From: Lumnitzera littorea
Taxonomy: Eukaryota > Streptophyta > Magnoliopsida > Myrtales > Combretaceae
Length of the DNA: 64,000 nt
Assembly (NCBI GenBank): GCA_024138015.1
Contig: JAMXBB010000008.1
Span: 47,494,240-47,558,239, forward strand
Reading direction: 5' to 3'
Position 1 is the stretch's first letter. Every line of letters starts with the position of its first letter. Shown one piece after another: positions 1 to 10,440 of the stretch. The notes under the pieces were generated by a model. It did no database searches and had not been told where the DNA came from. It was given only the letters and a program-made list of their open reading frames with translations. Position numbers and translations under genes: made by a program.

Positions 1-90
1 CAAGAGAGACCAATAACGGTTTAGATAAGTGCACCCCAACTACTATAAGTGCAAGAGCCTATAAATGCTTTAGTAAACATTGAAACAAGT

Positions 91-1988
91 GGTGATTTCT
101 ATATATCAAATGAAGATAACTTACCTATTAGTGAGGATCTTGATAGGGAGATGGAGGAGGCACTTGAAGATAGTGATTCTAAAGATGAATTGATATAAGA
201 AGATTTAGATAATGATCAAAACATGGAGATTGAAATAGACATGTCTGACAAAGAAGATGAGTGTCCAGATTCACTAGAAAATGTTCAAGGACAAACAATA
301 ACACCTAGTGCTCTAACAAAATAACAAATTGGTAGTATGTCATTCTAAGATCACATTCCATTCCTTAGTAAGATGGATGTAAACAATGGCGAGGAGGATT
401 TCCTCCGTGATGAAGACTTATGGTTAGGAAATAAGTTGAAGAAAGGCATGAGGTTTAAGAACAAGTTAGATTTGATCTATGTATTGAAAATGTGGCACAT
501 AAAGAATCACTACAAATTTTTAGTGATTGAATTAGACAAGAAGATATGGAGTATTGTTTGTGAAGAGAGGAGTACATGCATTTATAAATGGTGACTTTGT
601 GCAATCCAAAGGCACTAGGACATTGACTTTATAATTACAATTACTGAAGGCCTACACATGTATACAAGAAGGACATTTAGAATGATCAACCACAGCTTGA
701 CCAGACATTTATGAGCCAATTTTTTTTTTTTAGCCAAATCAAGAATTATCCAAATATAAAGATCACAACACTCAAACAACGAATTGATGACACATATGGT
801 TATGTATTTTTAAAGAGAAAAGTTTGGGGGGCAAAAAGAATAGTAATTGAGAAAGTTTACGGCAATTGGGATAAATCATATGACGAACTACAAAAACTAA
901 TGAATGCCATCTAGAGAACTAATATAGGAACACATGTTACTTGAAAATTTCTATCAACCAAGAAGGAAAACGAGGTGGTCTTTGGAAGATTGTTCTGGGC
1001 ATTTAAGCCATGTGTAGAGGCCTTCAAACACTACAAACCGGTGATTAGTATAGATGACATATTCATGTATGGCAAATATCCATATAGCTTGTTAATAGTT
1101 TGTAGCATGGATGGTGCAAATCACATACTCCCCATGGCATTCACACTAGTTGATAAGGAATCAAGTAAAAGCCAGAAATGGTTCATGAAGAAGTTCAAGC
1201 AATGCCTCCATGGATTGCATGATAATGATATCACTTTATGTGTTATATCAAACCCACACAAAGGTATAGGAAAAGCAATGAAATATAAGGGTATTGGATG
1301 GCAACCCCCACATGGAAAATGGAGAGTATGTATAAGACATGTTGTTAACAACTTCAACATAAAATACAAAAAAAATTATTTGAAGAAGTTGGTAACTGTA
1401 GCTACTTTCCAGGAACAAGAAAGTAAATTTGCATTCTATAAGCTGTGGACATGATCACATGATAAGGGATTCAAATACAGTCATATGAAAACAAATCTCA
1501 GTGAGAGCTACAACCAGTATTGAAAGGTGTAAGGTCATTGCCCGTATTGGCACTAATTTTAAAGATCTTCTACAATTGTGTAGGCTACTTTCAAGAAAGG
1601 CAAAATAAGACAATTAAGACTATATATAAAGGAAAAACTTACCCCAAATGGGTTATAAAAAAGATAGAAAGATGGAGAAGGTCGGCTATTCGTTACTAAG
1701 TAATCACATTTAACATGGGAACTGGAATGTTTAAGTTGCAAATAAGAGCATACATGAGTAAATATGGAAGGAAAGGTAGCCATTACCATAAAGTTTACAT
1801 AAATAACAACAAATGTGGTTGTAATAAGTGTTAAATGTACAAAATACCCTGCTCACATGCATTAGCAGCCATAGCTCATGTAAGATTAGATTCCACACAT
1901 AATATTAAGAGGTTATATCACTAAGAAAATCAAGTCACTTGTTATCAAACTACCTTTTAACCTCTAAGAGATACACACACATGGATAG
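91..1988 (+). pseudogene. Mutator-like (MULE) transposase, N-terminal and catalytic part, decayed
   Basis: Decayed transposase of a Mutator-like DNA transposon, which would cut and paste the element in the nucleus. In order: an acidic stretch (about 91-290, many Glu/Asp codons), a MuDR-type DNA-binding region (373-594), a short spacer (711-914), the MULE core (975-1454) and a SWIM finger (1800-1870). In the core, the first catalytic Asp is present in 'VISIDD' (residue 27 of that ORF), 'LPMAFTLVDKES' matches the conserved block after it, and 'CIRHVVNNF' matches the usual C..H block. The second catalytic Asp, normally in 'SDRHKGI', reads Asn ('SNPHKGI', residue 93). Several stops and frameshifts separate the blocks, so it is dead. 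The gene is cut at codon level after 'DTHTWI' by the solo LTR at 1989 and resumes at 5699. The 5' end may lie outside the window. Confidence 0.85.
1801..1875 (+). other. SWIM zinc finger of the MULE transposase
   Basis: Reads CGCNKC, a stop, then MYKIPCSHALAAIAH: the CxC...CxH signature of the SWIM domain found C-terminal to the catalytic core in plant MULE transposases. Cys codons lie at 1813 and 1819, Cys at 1849 and His at 1855. One stop replaces the usual Gln after CNKC. Confidence 0.85.
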
Positions 1989-4390
1989 TGTAATATCCCA
2001 TAAATTAGTAATCAAAACATGAACATCTAAGTATTAGGGCAAAGTCTTATCCTTATATGACTGGAGTTAATTTTTTATTTATGGCATTTGGAAAAGTAAA
2101 CTAATTAAGGTAGAAACTTATAAGAAACTTGATAATCCTAATTAAGGAATTCTCATATATTTGGAAATCCATAATATAATAAGAATATCAAAAATACAAT
2201 CAAAATAGTGATAATTTACTCTATACAAGACCCTAAAATCAAATTTAGGGTAATCATACCTAAATTTAGGGTTTTGGAAAAATTATTCAATTGAGTCCAA
2301 ACTTTACTAATAAGTTAGAAAGGTTAGTTGAAATAATTTAGTAAAGTTAGATTTTAAAAATAATGACCAAAAATCACAATTTTAGCCTGTGATTAATCAT
2401 TATAGTGTAAAACCGATCAAAACCCCTAAAACCGAGCTCGGAATGTGATGAAAACTTATAGATAAGTTAATTAGGCTATAAAAGAAAATAAAATAGCATA
2501 ATATACTATATGAGTATACTCGATATATATAATAAATATATCCGTAAATTAACCTAAAACTATATAATTATGCATAATAAACGTTAAATTCTCAAAATTA
2601 AATAGGAAAAACATCTTAAAAATAAAAGACATGTTAGAAACATAGTTATATGCATATAATTACTCATTACATGGGTTATAGATATAGTGTATAATATACG
2701 CATATTAATACAATAATTAAATATACTTAAATTATTCAAATTTCATTAAAATTACACTAAAATAAAACCAAAACTTATTCAAATGAAGTGGGAATTATTG
2801 GAATACACATAACACTTCAAGAACAAGTGAAAAGGATGACTCAAAAGTGAGTCATCAACAATTTACCACCTCCTACTTTTTGTTTTTCAAGAAAAATATT
2901 AAAATAAATTACTTAATAATTAAGAAAAAATTGCAATCGACCTAAAACACTATAAATAAGGTATTAAGACTTAGATTGCATGTTTTGGCAACCAAAAACA
3001 CTTAAGAAAAATTCAAAAAAATATTTAGAAAAAAGTAGGAAAAATAAGTGGTTTTTCCTTGCCAAACCTTGATCTACTATAACACCCTTCCACCATCATC
3101 GAGCATCACCAACGCCCTTGCTAGTTGACATACCCCCACCAACTAACAGTGGCCAAACCACTGACGAACAAGTCGGTTAATTTTCTGCTCTATTTTTCTT
3201 ATAATCTCTAAAAATATTAAATTAAGTTAGAAGATTACGAAACAAAATTATATCTAGGTTATTTTAGATATACTTTCATGTTGTAATTTTATTTTTGTAA
3301 AATTGTAATTATTATGTACATATTTAAGAAAGTCACTATCCATCCGAATTTTGACTTTCAAAATAAATATTCTAAATGATGTAGTTTCTAGCTCAAAATT
3401 TTTGTGTAGAATACATATGATATATATTTAATTTCTATGTAGCCATATTTTTAATTTAGGTGCTTTTCATATTTAATGTAATTTTTTCCCTAAAAATACC
3501 TAGAAATAGGATGAAATGATAAAATGAATATGTTTTTATAAAATTAATTAATGGAAATGATAGGTATTGACTTCTGGTGAATTGTAATGATGTTATGATA
3601 TTTTATAATTAATTTTTTATAAAAAGAATAATATTTAGGTAATTAAGTATAATTTAGGGATAAAATCATAATTTCAAATATATAGGCAATGAATCGATAA
3701 CATGAAACTAAGTGAAGAATAAATTCCCCATATTTTTAGAAGTTTATGAAAATTTTTGAGGAATTATTTGGTAAACTGAGCTATTTATTACGAATTTACG
3801 TAGTTAAATAGCTTAAGTAATGAACCGATACTCAATTCTAGTAATGATAGATTAAAATATGATAAATAGTTGAATAAAAACTATCTATATATGTACTAGT
3901 TAGATTGATTAAAAAGTATATTTTTAATAAATTTAATAATATTTTAATAACCAGGATACGTTATAGAGGTATTAAGGTTAGATAATACTTATATTATAGG
4001 TTATATTGACAAATTAGGTAAAATATGGTTCAATAACATAAATTATGTATAGTATGATAATATTTGATTAGATACGTATAACTATGTTAAAAACTTAAAT
4101 TACCCGTTAAAAGTCATCTCTAAGAATATGACCCGCAATACATGTCATTAGGTTTGTACGAACCCTATGGCACTATTTTTACTAAAATCAGATAAACCTA
4201 GGTAATATAACCTATATCTCTACAATATTACTAGTTTATGTACTACTATAACTCTACCATAATCGAAACATGATTCAACTGATTAAAAGTACGTTTTGAG
4301 ACAATCAAAACGATATATTATATGTAATAGTATAATTACATATATTATTAATAAGTAATAACTTAACTTGACTTATATAATAAAACTATA

Positions 4391-4447
<57 letters not shown>

Positions 4448-5698
4448 CTTTATATAAGACTCTAATGTTTTCGTAATTATTACAAAAACTGAATTTAGGT
4501 TTTGTATATACAGGGTCTCTTAGTGATCAAACCATTGACAATACGAGTTTTTCGAAGTGAGCATTAAGATAGGTAAGTAGGGCCAATACTTTACAACATT
4601 TTGGGATATTATTTCAAAATATCTAGGGATTTTGGTATGTATTAGCTTGTGATTGTAGTTAACTGTTTGTGCATATGTAGCGTTTATGGTTAGGTTTTGA
4701 TTTGCTGTGATGGGAGCTAAGTTTTATGATATGGTTATTTTGTGAATATTATTATGCTTAAATTGTTTGAGTTTTGTTGATCATCCTAAAAATAAATTAA
4801 CTCAAACTTGGCTTAACATCTAACCTGATATGAATTGTAATCCCCTAAAGGTAATGGTTAGGATTCTCAAGCCAAACATGGATTCCCTTCAATGAGGATA
4901 GTTGAAATGGTCCTTTTCCCACCCTTAGTCAAACTAAGTGATAGGAGAGGAGATCGCAGCAAGGTTAGGAGTCGTGGTTCGAAGGTGGTTACGGGAGGAG
5001 GGTGTTCTCCATTGCATAAGCCCCAATTTGTTCTCGATTCATGAAGTGCATGACATCACTTTCATCAACCCGAATTAGAGTGGGTGAAATTTCTTTGATC
5101 TCATGACAAACTAGATAATGTCATGCGATGGAATTTTCTTGTACATGCATTGCATCTAACCAACTTGGTTGAAAACCCTACTTATGATGTGCTAAGTGCA
5201 TATTTCTATCTCTACCCCATTTACTGAGAAGTTGTCACTCATTCTCCAATAGTTTGTTTTACAGGTTTCAAATGGATTACAAGTGCCTAACTAACACCAA
5301 AACACTAGTAAATTGAGGCGGGGAGTGAGATGCAACAAAAAATGGCTGGTTGTTACCTTTAGTATTAACTTTTTATCTTTTAAAGAAAACTACACAAGAC
5401 TCCTCAAATGGCTTGGTAGTTTTTAATATTTTGGTATGTATGTGAAAGGATAGGTACCTATAGGATCTACTGCTACTCTTTTATAAGGTCAAATTACAAG
5501 TTTATTTTTAATAAATTATTTTAGAGGATTACTTTGCAGGTTTATATCAAACAGGTATCAAATTAGATGCTTCAAAGGGGTAAAGTCAAGTATGTCTAGT
5601 GTAAACTAGGTCTAAGATAATAGCTGTAAGGGCAGCTTCTATCTTAGGATGATTCACATGGCGAGATTGTTACGACTTCACATTTTCGAAGCGTGACA
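1989..5698 (+). mobile_element. Solo LTR, 3.7 kb, Del/Tekay-like gypsy, inserted in the MULE transposase
   Basis: Starts TGTAATATCCC and ends GCGTGACA, with flanking 5-bp repeats gatag (1984-1988) and aatag (5699-5703) that differ at one base. The transposase reading stops at 'THTWI' before it and resumes with 'DLEGMPKIHP' after it, so the insertion is clean. No gag or pol lies between the ends, so this is a solo LTR left by LTR-LTR recombination. The 3' third (about 4740-5698) carries blocks also seen near 54360-55129: ATAATGTCATG, an 'ACTGAGAAGTTGTCACTCA' stretch, TTTTACAGGT, and the terminal GCGTGACA. The assignment to Del/Tekay rests on these LTR motifs only. Confidence 0.75.
4391..4443. 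repeat. (ATT)n microsatellite
   Basis: Uninterrupted trinucleotide ATT array of about 17 units inside the solo LTR. Likely to be length-variable between individuals. Confidence 0.95.
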
Positions 5699-5895
5699 AA
5701 TAGATTTAGAAGGAATGCCAAAAATACATCCACTATATGAAAAAGATAGAAAAGAAGGAAGATCGTGAACAAGAAGATATCACAACAAGATGGATCTGAA
5801 AGATAAACCAACAAAAAACTATTATAGTGGACATGGAAAGCAAGGGTACATTATAAAAACATGCCCAGAACAAGGTTTATAAAACTTATAACATG
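5699..5895 (+). pseudogene. MULE transposase, C-terminal tail with decayed zinc knuckle
   Basis: Continuation of the transposase after the solo LTR. It reads 'DLEGMPKIHP' in the position where plant MULE proteins have the 'W..P..K...P' segment, then a basic, Lys/Arg-rich run. At about 5823-5868 is 'GHGKQGYIIKTCPEQ', the remnant of a CCHC knuckle (usual form CxxCGQxGHNxxTCP) in which the first two Cys are lost. The reading ends in stops near 5885. The downstream PMD gene begins about 100 bp later on the same strand, so both probably belong to one composite element. Confidence 0.7.
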
Positions 5896-5999
5896 TTTGT
5901 CTCATTATTTTATATGAATACTATGTTATATAATTACTTTTACATGTTCAATTTAATTTTTGAACAATGCTATGTATATTTACTTTTTTTCTTATACAA

Positions 6000-6864
6000 A
6001 TGGATCTAGCACCAATAGATAGGTCAGTATTAACATAGCTGGACATTCATAGGTTTGAGGCTATATAGAGAGGAGAGGTATATAACATGAATCCATAATT
6101 TGTTCACATTACTTATTTAATTATGTAATATCTAATATAATTGAATTTTTTAGGAGCATAACATAGTTATACGCCCGTCAATGAAAGGCATCATTGAAAA
6201 ATCCTCAACAAACGCATACTGCATACAATCATAAGATAGATATATATTTAGAGTAGGTACAATTTCATGGTATAGCACATTTTCCCTTTATATAGCTAGA
6301 CTAGGGGTTAATCACTGCATTGATAGAGAGATGGAGACTATAGACCCATACCTTCTACATGACACACAACGAGGTTAGGTTGACATTATAGGATATTATA
6401 GTACAATTCGGCCTACCCATTGATGGGCAACTAGTGACAAGGCATACTATATATGACTGGTCTAAGTATATGAGCTACTATTGGGAGTCTTAGCTTAATG
6501 ATCTTCTCATAGTACCTCTACCAACAGATGCAGACGAGACTGCAATTTAGCATCATGTGAGGATATATATTTTACAGTTGATAGGTGGTCTCCTTATCTC
6601 TAACACATTGTTTAGCTACGTCTACTTAATGTTCCTACCATTACTAGACAACCTTTAAACTACACATAGCTATTATTATGGATCGGGTTTCTTAGCATAG
6701 TCATACAAATATTTGTGTCAAGCTACACAAGACGAGACATCAGAGATGGGAGGTATTGCAGTCCTGATACATATGTGAGCATAGGATAGATTCCCTCATT
6801 TAGTATCATAAAAGATACAAACTCATCCAATATGTCCTAGACTACTAGCATATGGATGGGATGG
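6000..6864 (+). pseudogene. MAIN-like plant mobile domain (PMD) protein, N-terminal part, decayed
   Basis: Plant mobile domain protein of the MAIN/MAIL type. Host members act in the nucleus in silencing and genome stability, and relatives are often carried by transposons. From the ATG at 6000 the frame gives 'MDLAPIDRSVLT' and, after a stop, 'HRFEAI', matching the family start. A GT-AG intron fits at 6078-6153 (G|GTATAT to TTTTTTAG|G). Further on are 'VQFGLPIDGQLVT', 'TIYDW', 'LQLIGGLLISNTLFSYV' and 'YKYLCQAT', the ordered hallmark blocks of the domain. Several stops and frameshifts exist, so it is a pseudogene. It breaks at 6864, where truncated LTRs are inserted, and continues after 8391. 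The position directly behind the MULE transposase suggests a MULE that captured or evolved with a PMD gene. Confidence 0.8.
6078..6153 (+). other. Probable intron in the MAIN-like PMD gene
   Basis: Donor GGAGAG|GTATAT and acceptor TTTTTTAG|GAGCAT bound a 76-bp, AT-rich segment. Removing it joins the 'HRFEAI' start block to the downstream domain. This supports descent from a spliced gene, not a processed copy. Confidence 0.5.
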
Positions 6865-7655
6865 TGTTGTAAACTGTGACTAAGAACAGATAAGACCAAT
6901 CGCTAGATAAGTCCAAGCTTGTAAAAAGCTCGAAAAGGAAGCAATAAGGATTGTGTGAAAGGACAAATGGAAATGAAGAGTAAGTAAAAACCCACGAATA
7001 ACTCTAGAAGATATGACACACCAATGGAACTTATGAAGACTCACGACATAATTCAATATGATGTACAAATCGATTTTGTGAGGTTACTTGCCACCTAACC
7101 TCGCTTCAGAGTTAGGATAAGAGTGATGCAGAGAGTAAACAAGTAATGTTTACGCAAGAAAGTACTCCAATGTATTAATGTCCAATTTGATTGTTTTTAG
7201 CTACAAGTACAAAGGGTATTTATACTTAAGAATTTAGGGCAACATGCCTAAAAAGGAAAAGACAAAAAGAATGTTATCCTAAAAAAATAATGTACAAGAA
7301 TACAAAAGGGTAAAAATGAATATTCTAAAAAAGTAATAGTTAGTGGAGCAAATTCCTTATGTGGTTCTATACATATGGAAATGATACATTGGCGAGGCCG
7401 TTGGAGGATGCGGACAAAAGTGTACGAACAAGTTGCTTACAGAGGTAGCTTAATCAGTTTGAGGTCTCTCTCTCTTGGCATCTCAGCAAGGGTGATGCTG
7501 AGTAACTAATTGGTCAGGCATGCGTGAGAATGAGGATTGGTCATTATCTCGGTGTTTAGCTTCTCAACACACTATCTATAAGAAATAGGCAGTCATTTGG
7601 CTTGGCATATAGAACTAGTCGGTAAGGAGGTACTCGGCCTCGGTAGAAGGAGATG
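6865..7655 (-). mobile_element. Truncated LTR of the element B family (B')
   Basis: Collinear with the LTRs of element B (24414-25272 and 33721-34575), for example 'ACTGTGACTAAGAACAG' against 'ACCGTGACCAAGAACAG', and the shared stretch around 'GGTATTTATACT'. It begins TGTTGTAAACTG where B has TGGTGCAAACCG, so this end is the true LTR 3' end on the minus strand. Similarity stops near 7650, before the expected terminal CCTATCA, so the LTR 5' end (about 80 bp) is missing. It is fused there to a plus-strand C-type LTR. It interrupts the MAIN-like PMD gene. Confidence 0.75.
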
Positions 7656-8391
7656 ACAAGGTTGAGGCCGAGTTGATAACTGTTAGGAGCTGACCATCTG
7701 AGGCCGACCCGATTGTAAGATATCCCTGAACCAACCCCAGTCCAACCTCAATAGTCAAGGTACCGAACTTCTAATGCCAAACAAACCTAAACAAAGGCCT
7801 ACCCTAACTCGGCTTACAATATTGACAAAATCACAAAGTAAAAACACACGTGTGTTGTCATTTCTGATAACCGTATTGTCTTTTCTGATAGAGGATGTTC
7901 GCTACACACGATTTCATGCTTTCCCTATAAATTATTTTTCCTTTTTGTTTAGAGAATAGGGCTTCATTTTTGTAATTTACTGTAACGTAAAACTTGCCTT
8001 AATAGGGTACTATAAATAATCACATAATGTAATAGCCACAAGAATATATATATATATATATATATAGAAGAATACATTGAACTTTTTCTTACCTTCTTTT
8101 GAGTTATGTATCCTTTTGCTTACTTTTGAGCTACTCTTATCTAGCCCATTTGAGCATGAACTAATGGCGAGTGAACTCCAACCATACTTGTGCCTCATAT
8201 CAAGTGTGGCTCGAGCTTGTGTAAGGCATTGATGCATTATATCCATTGTTGCATCATATCCATCATTGATGTACGGGAACCTCTGCTTACCCTCGATTAT
8301 CATTTACTTTTCGAGCCATCTTATAGCTTAGACCCACCCTTTTGGTTATGCGTGATATTGGGTTTGTGTATCCATCCATGAGTCTGTATCA
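7656..8391 (+). mobile_element. 5'-truncated LTR of the element C family (C')
   Basis: Matches the 3' three quarters of the C LTR (48691-49599), including the putative TATA region 'GGTACTATAAATAATCACAT', 'CTTTTGAGTTA' and the terminal 'GAGTCTGTATCA', which corresponds to 'GAGTTCGTATCA' in C. The first 200-300 bp of the C LTR are absent. It carries an expanded (AT)n run at about 8045-8067 not present in the other copies. PMD coding sequence resumes directly after 8391. Confidence 0.75.
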
Positions 8392-8822
8392 CAAAGTCTG
8401 GTTCAGATCATTAATGATTATACATTACGCATCATGGTCACTGTTGAATACTATGATTGGTATTATAGAGTCACACGATGATATATTAGTTAACCAGTAC
8501 TTTTAACAGCATTGATAAGTTTTCCATCAAAAATCACTAGATATATGTTAATATTTATATCTAATAAGTAACTCAATTTGCTTAAAATTATGTAGTTAGA
8601 TACGTTTACACGTATATAAGAGAGTAGAGACATAGATGAGATACATGGTCTAGCAATTATAAGGAGAGACTTTATAAGGATATGGAGGCATCAGACTAGT
8701 AGAGATCAACAAGAGTAGTGGCCTAAGGCTTAGTCAGCCAGAGAGAGAGAGGACAAGGACATGGCTAAGGTTAAGCTTAACATCAGCAACTGTAGATACA
8801 TTATAGATATCTTAGTCCTCCA

Positions 8823-9041
8823 GTGGATGTGGATAGAGCCACTTTAGCTGATGATGTTGTAGATCCACTTGTTGTTGATGCTTCTACTGTTGATCCTCCT
8901 ACAGTTGATTCTCTTGTAGCTAATCCACCTACTACTGATGCCCTTATTGCTAATCTTCCTACAGTTAATCCACCCACTATTGATACTCTTATTGTCGATT
9001 CTTTTACAATTGATCCTCCTACAACATATCTACTGATATAG
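8823..9041 (+). repeat. Degenerate ~30-bp coding repeats (Asp/Pro/Thr, 10-residue period)
   Basis: Open 72-codon stretch built from about six imperfect 10-residue units such as 'TVDPPTVDSL', 'VANPPTTDAL' and 'TIDTLIVDSF'. It lies in the low-complexity linker of the PMD gene between the folded domain and the basic tail. It has stayed open while flanking regions have stops, which can be explained by the repeat lacking stop-prone codons, so it is not evidence of function. Confidence 0.7.
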
Positions 9042-9191
9042 GCTCTAGCAAATCGTACTATACACTAAACACCATCATTTGAGCTATTGACACTAGATAT
9101 GCCTATATCATCATCATCTACTTTGACTCTACGTACTCCCATGAGATCAACATGTCCAGCATCATCGGAGACGAAAGAGGTAGTCATATAG

Positions 9192-9283
9192 GTAATTCTT
9201 AAGTAATAAAATATTTCCTAACAATTATAACGATGATTTATATAATACTATAATTACTAATTCAATTCATTAATCTATTGTAG
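9192..9283 (+). other. Probable intron near the 3' end of the MAIN-like PMD gene
   Basis: Donor ATAG|GTAATT and acceptor CTATTGTAG|ATC bound a 92-bp AT-rich segment. After removal, the downstream basic tail is joined. It is the second plausible intron in this pseudogene. Confidence 0.45.
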
Positions 9284-9774
9284 ATCAAATCTCGATAAAT
9301 TTCAATAGATATCTAAGGAATAACAAATACCTTACAAGCCAAAGAAACCAAAAGAAAAAAACAAGAAAAGATGTAAATAGATCTAAGATGGATGATATTG
9401 TACACAATTAAACTAAAAAACATATGTAAAATGAACATTTGTTACTTATTACTACTAATGATATGTATATATTTTTTCTTCATATCCCATATACTGTGCA
9501 ATGATTAATGAAAATGACAAATTTAGTAGCAAGTCAATATATATATATATATATAAAGTTGAAATTGGCATTTTCAATAAATAAATAAGGACAAAAAATA
9601 TAATATAGGTCCTTCTAATTATAAAATGAGTTTTATACAAAATTCTTGGTCGACAATATACGAATAAAGGTAAAAAAAAAAAAAAGTCTAAGTAGGATAA
9701 TATAATAAACAAATAAGTGAGATAATACTAAAGCCACATATAAAAAATATGAGAATGGCTTAATTGTAGTGGCG

Positions 9775-9912
9775 TCGCATGTCTAACATGCAACACTAGT
9801 GTAATTGTATTAGTGTTGCATATATGTGAACACATGCATAACTACATGTATGTCACACGTCTAACATGCAATACTAGAATACATACACAAGTGTTGCATG
9901 TTAGACATGCGA
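9775..9912. repeat. Inverted-repeat (foldback/MITE-like) element with two hairpins
   Basis: A perfect 23-bp terminal inverted repeat joins 9775-9797 and 9890-9912 (core GCATGTCTAACATGCAACAC). Inside, a second inverted copy at about 9810-9822 (AGTGTTGCAT) and a second direct copy at about 9856-9876 (CGTCTAACATGCAATACT) make two head-to-tail hairpins. No target duplication is clear. It could be a small DNA-transposon derivative or a structured satellite fragment. Confidence 0.6.
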
Positions 9913-10139
9913 TATACATATATTGCATCTTAGGCTTGGTATTTTATTAAATTTTTTGTACAATTTTTATTTTTGTAATTTTTTTTTTTAATTTTGATTA
10001 TAAACATATAGTTTTGTCATTAATTTCACTTAAAGACATTTTTAACTAGTGAAGATATTTCACTTTCTATAGTAGGAAGATATTTTCATACATTAAACAA
10101 ACACAAAGATTTGATAGAACCCAGATTTCATGTAAACCA
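9913..10139. other. AT-rich DNA with no recognised feature
   Basis: Poly-T and AT-rich sequence with short ORFs only. No domain, tRNA or repeat end was seen. Confidence 0.5.
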
Positions 10140-10425
10140 CCTTGAACCTTTTATCCACCTAAAAGCCTTGATTGGGCAATAGGGAAGAAGCATAGTTTGA
10201 CTGCTCAGATAACACATATGCTTCAACCATTCTACAGAAGTGATCCATCTCTAAGGTCTAAAAGACAAAAATCTATACTAGCACTTGTATGAAGATAGCC
10301 CAATTTGAAATGATCTTTTGGGGAAAAAAAATATAAAATGTGCAAAATTATTACTTTAGAGTACCTCTCTTTGAAATTTTCATTCTTATTATTGGACAGA
10401 CCCCAACTAGCCATCTCCACTTTGG
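10140..10425 (-). pseudogene. Possible two-exon gene fragment, function not recognised
   Basis: On the minus strand an ATG at about 10420 opens 'MEMASWGLSNNKNENFKER', which reaches a good donor (AGAG|GTACTC, near 10365). The acceptor TTTGTCTTTTAG|ACC near 10257 has a typical pyrimidine run, giving a 107-bp intron at 10258-10364. The following exon-like stretch reads on for roughly 100 bp. I do not recognise the protein and no flanking exons are obvious. It could equally be chance, since AT-rich DNA offers many GT-AG pairs. Confidence 0.25.
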
Positions 10426-10440
10426 TCTAATGAAAAATAA

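Larger units (their letters stand above)
8392..9420 (+). pseudogene. MAIN-like PMD gene, C-terminal part
   Basis: Continues the PMD gene after the LTR block. 'VTVEYYDWYYRVTR' at about 8440-8485 matches the W/Y-rich C-terminal block of MAIN-like proteins ('..WYRRxTR..'). Further on lie a decayed region and the Asp/Pro/Thr repeat ORF at 8823-9041. A second GT-AG intron fits at 9192-9283 (ATAG|GTAATT to ATTGTAG|ATC), followed by a Lys/Arg-rich tail ('RNQKKKTRKD') ending in a stop near 9410. Stops occur before the repeat region. I did not find the end of the carrier transposon in the DNA that follows. Confidence 0.6.

Noticed and set aside
8823..9041. Independent gene for a repetitive Pro/Asp protein
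   Set aside because: It fits the low-complexity linker of the PMD gene on both sides, and the open frame is explained by the repeat's codon content.
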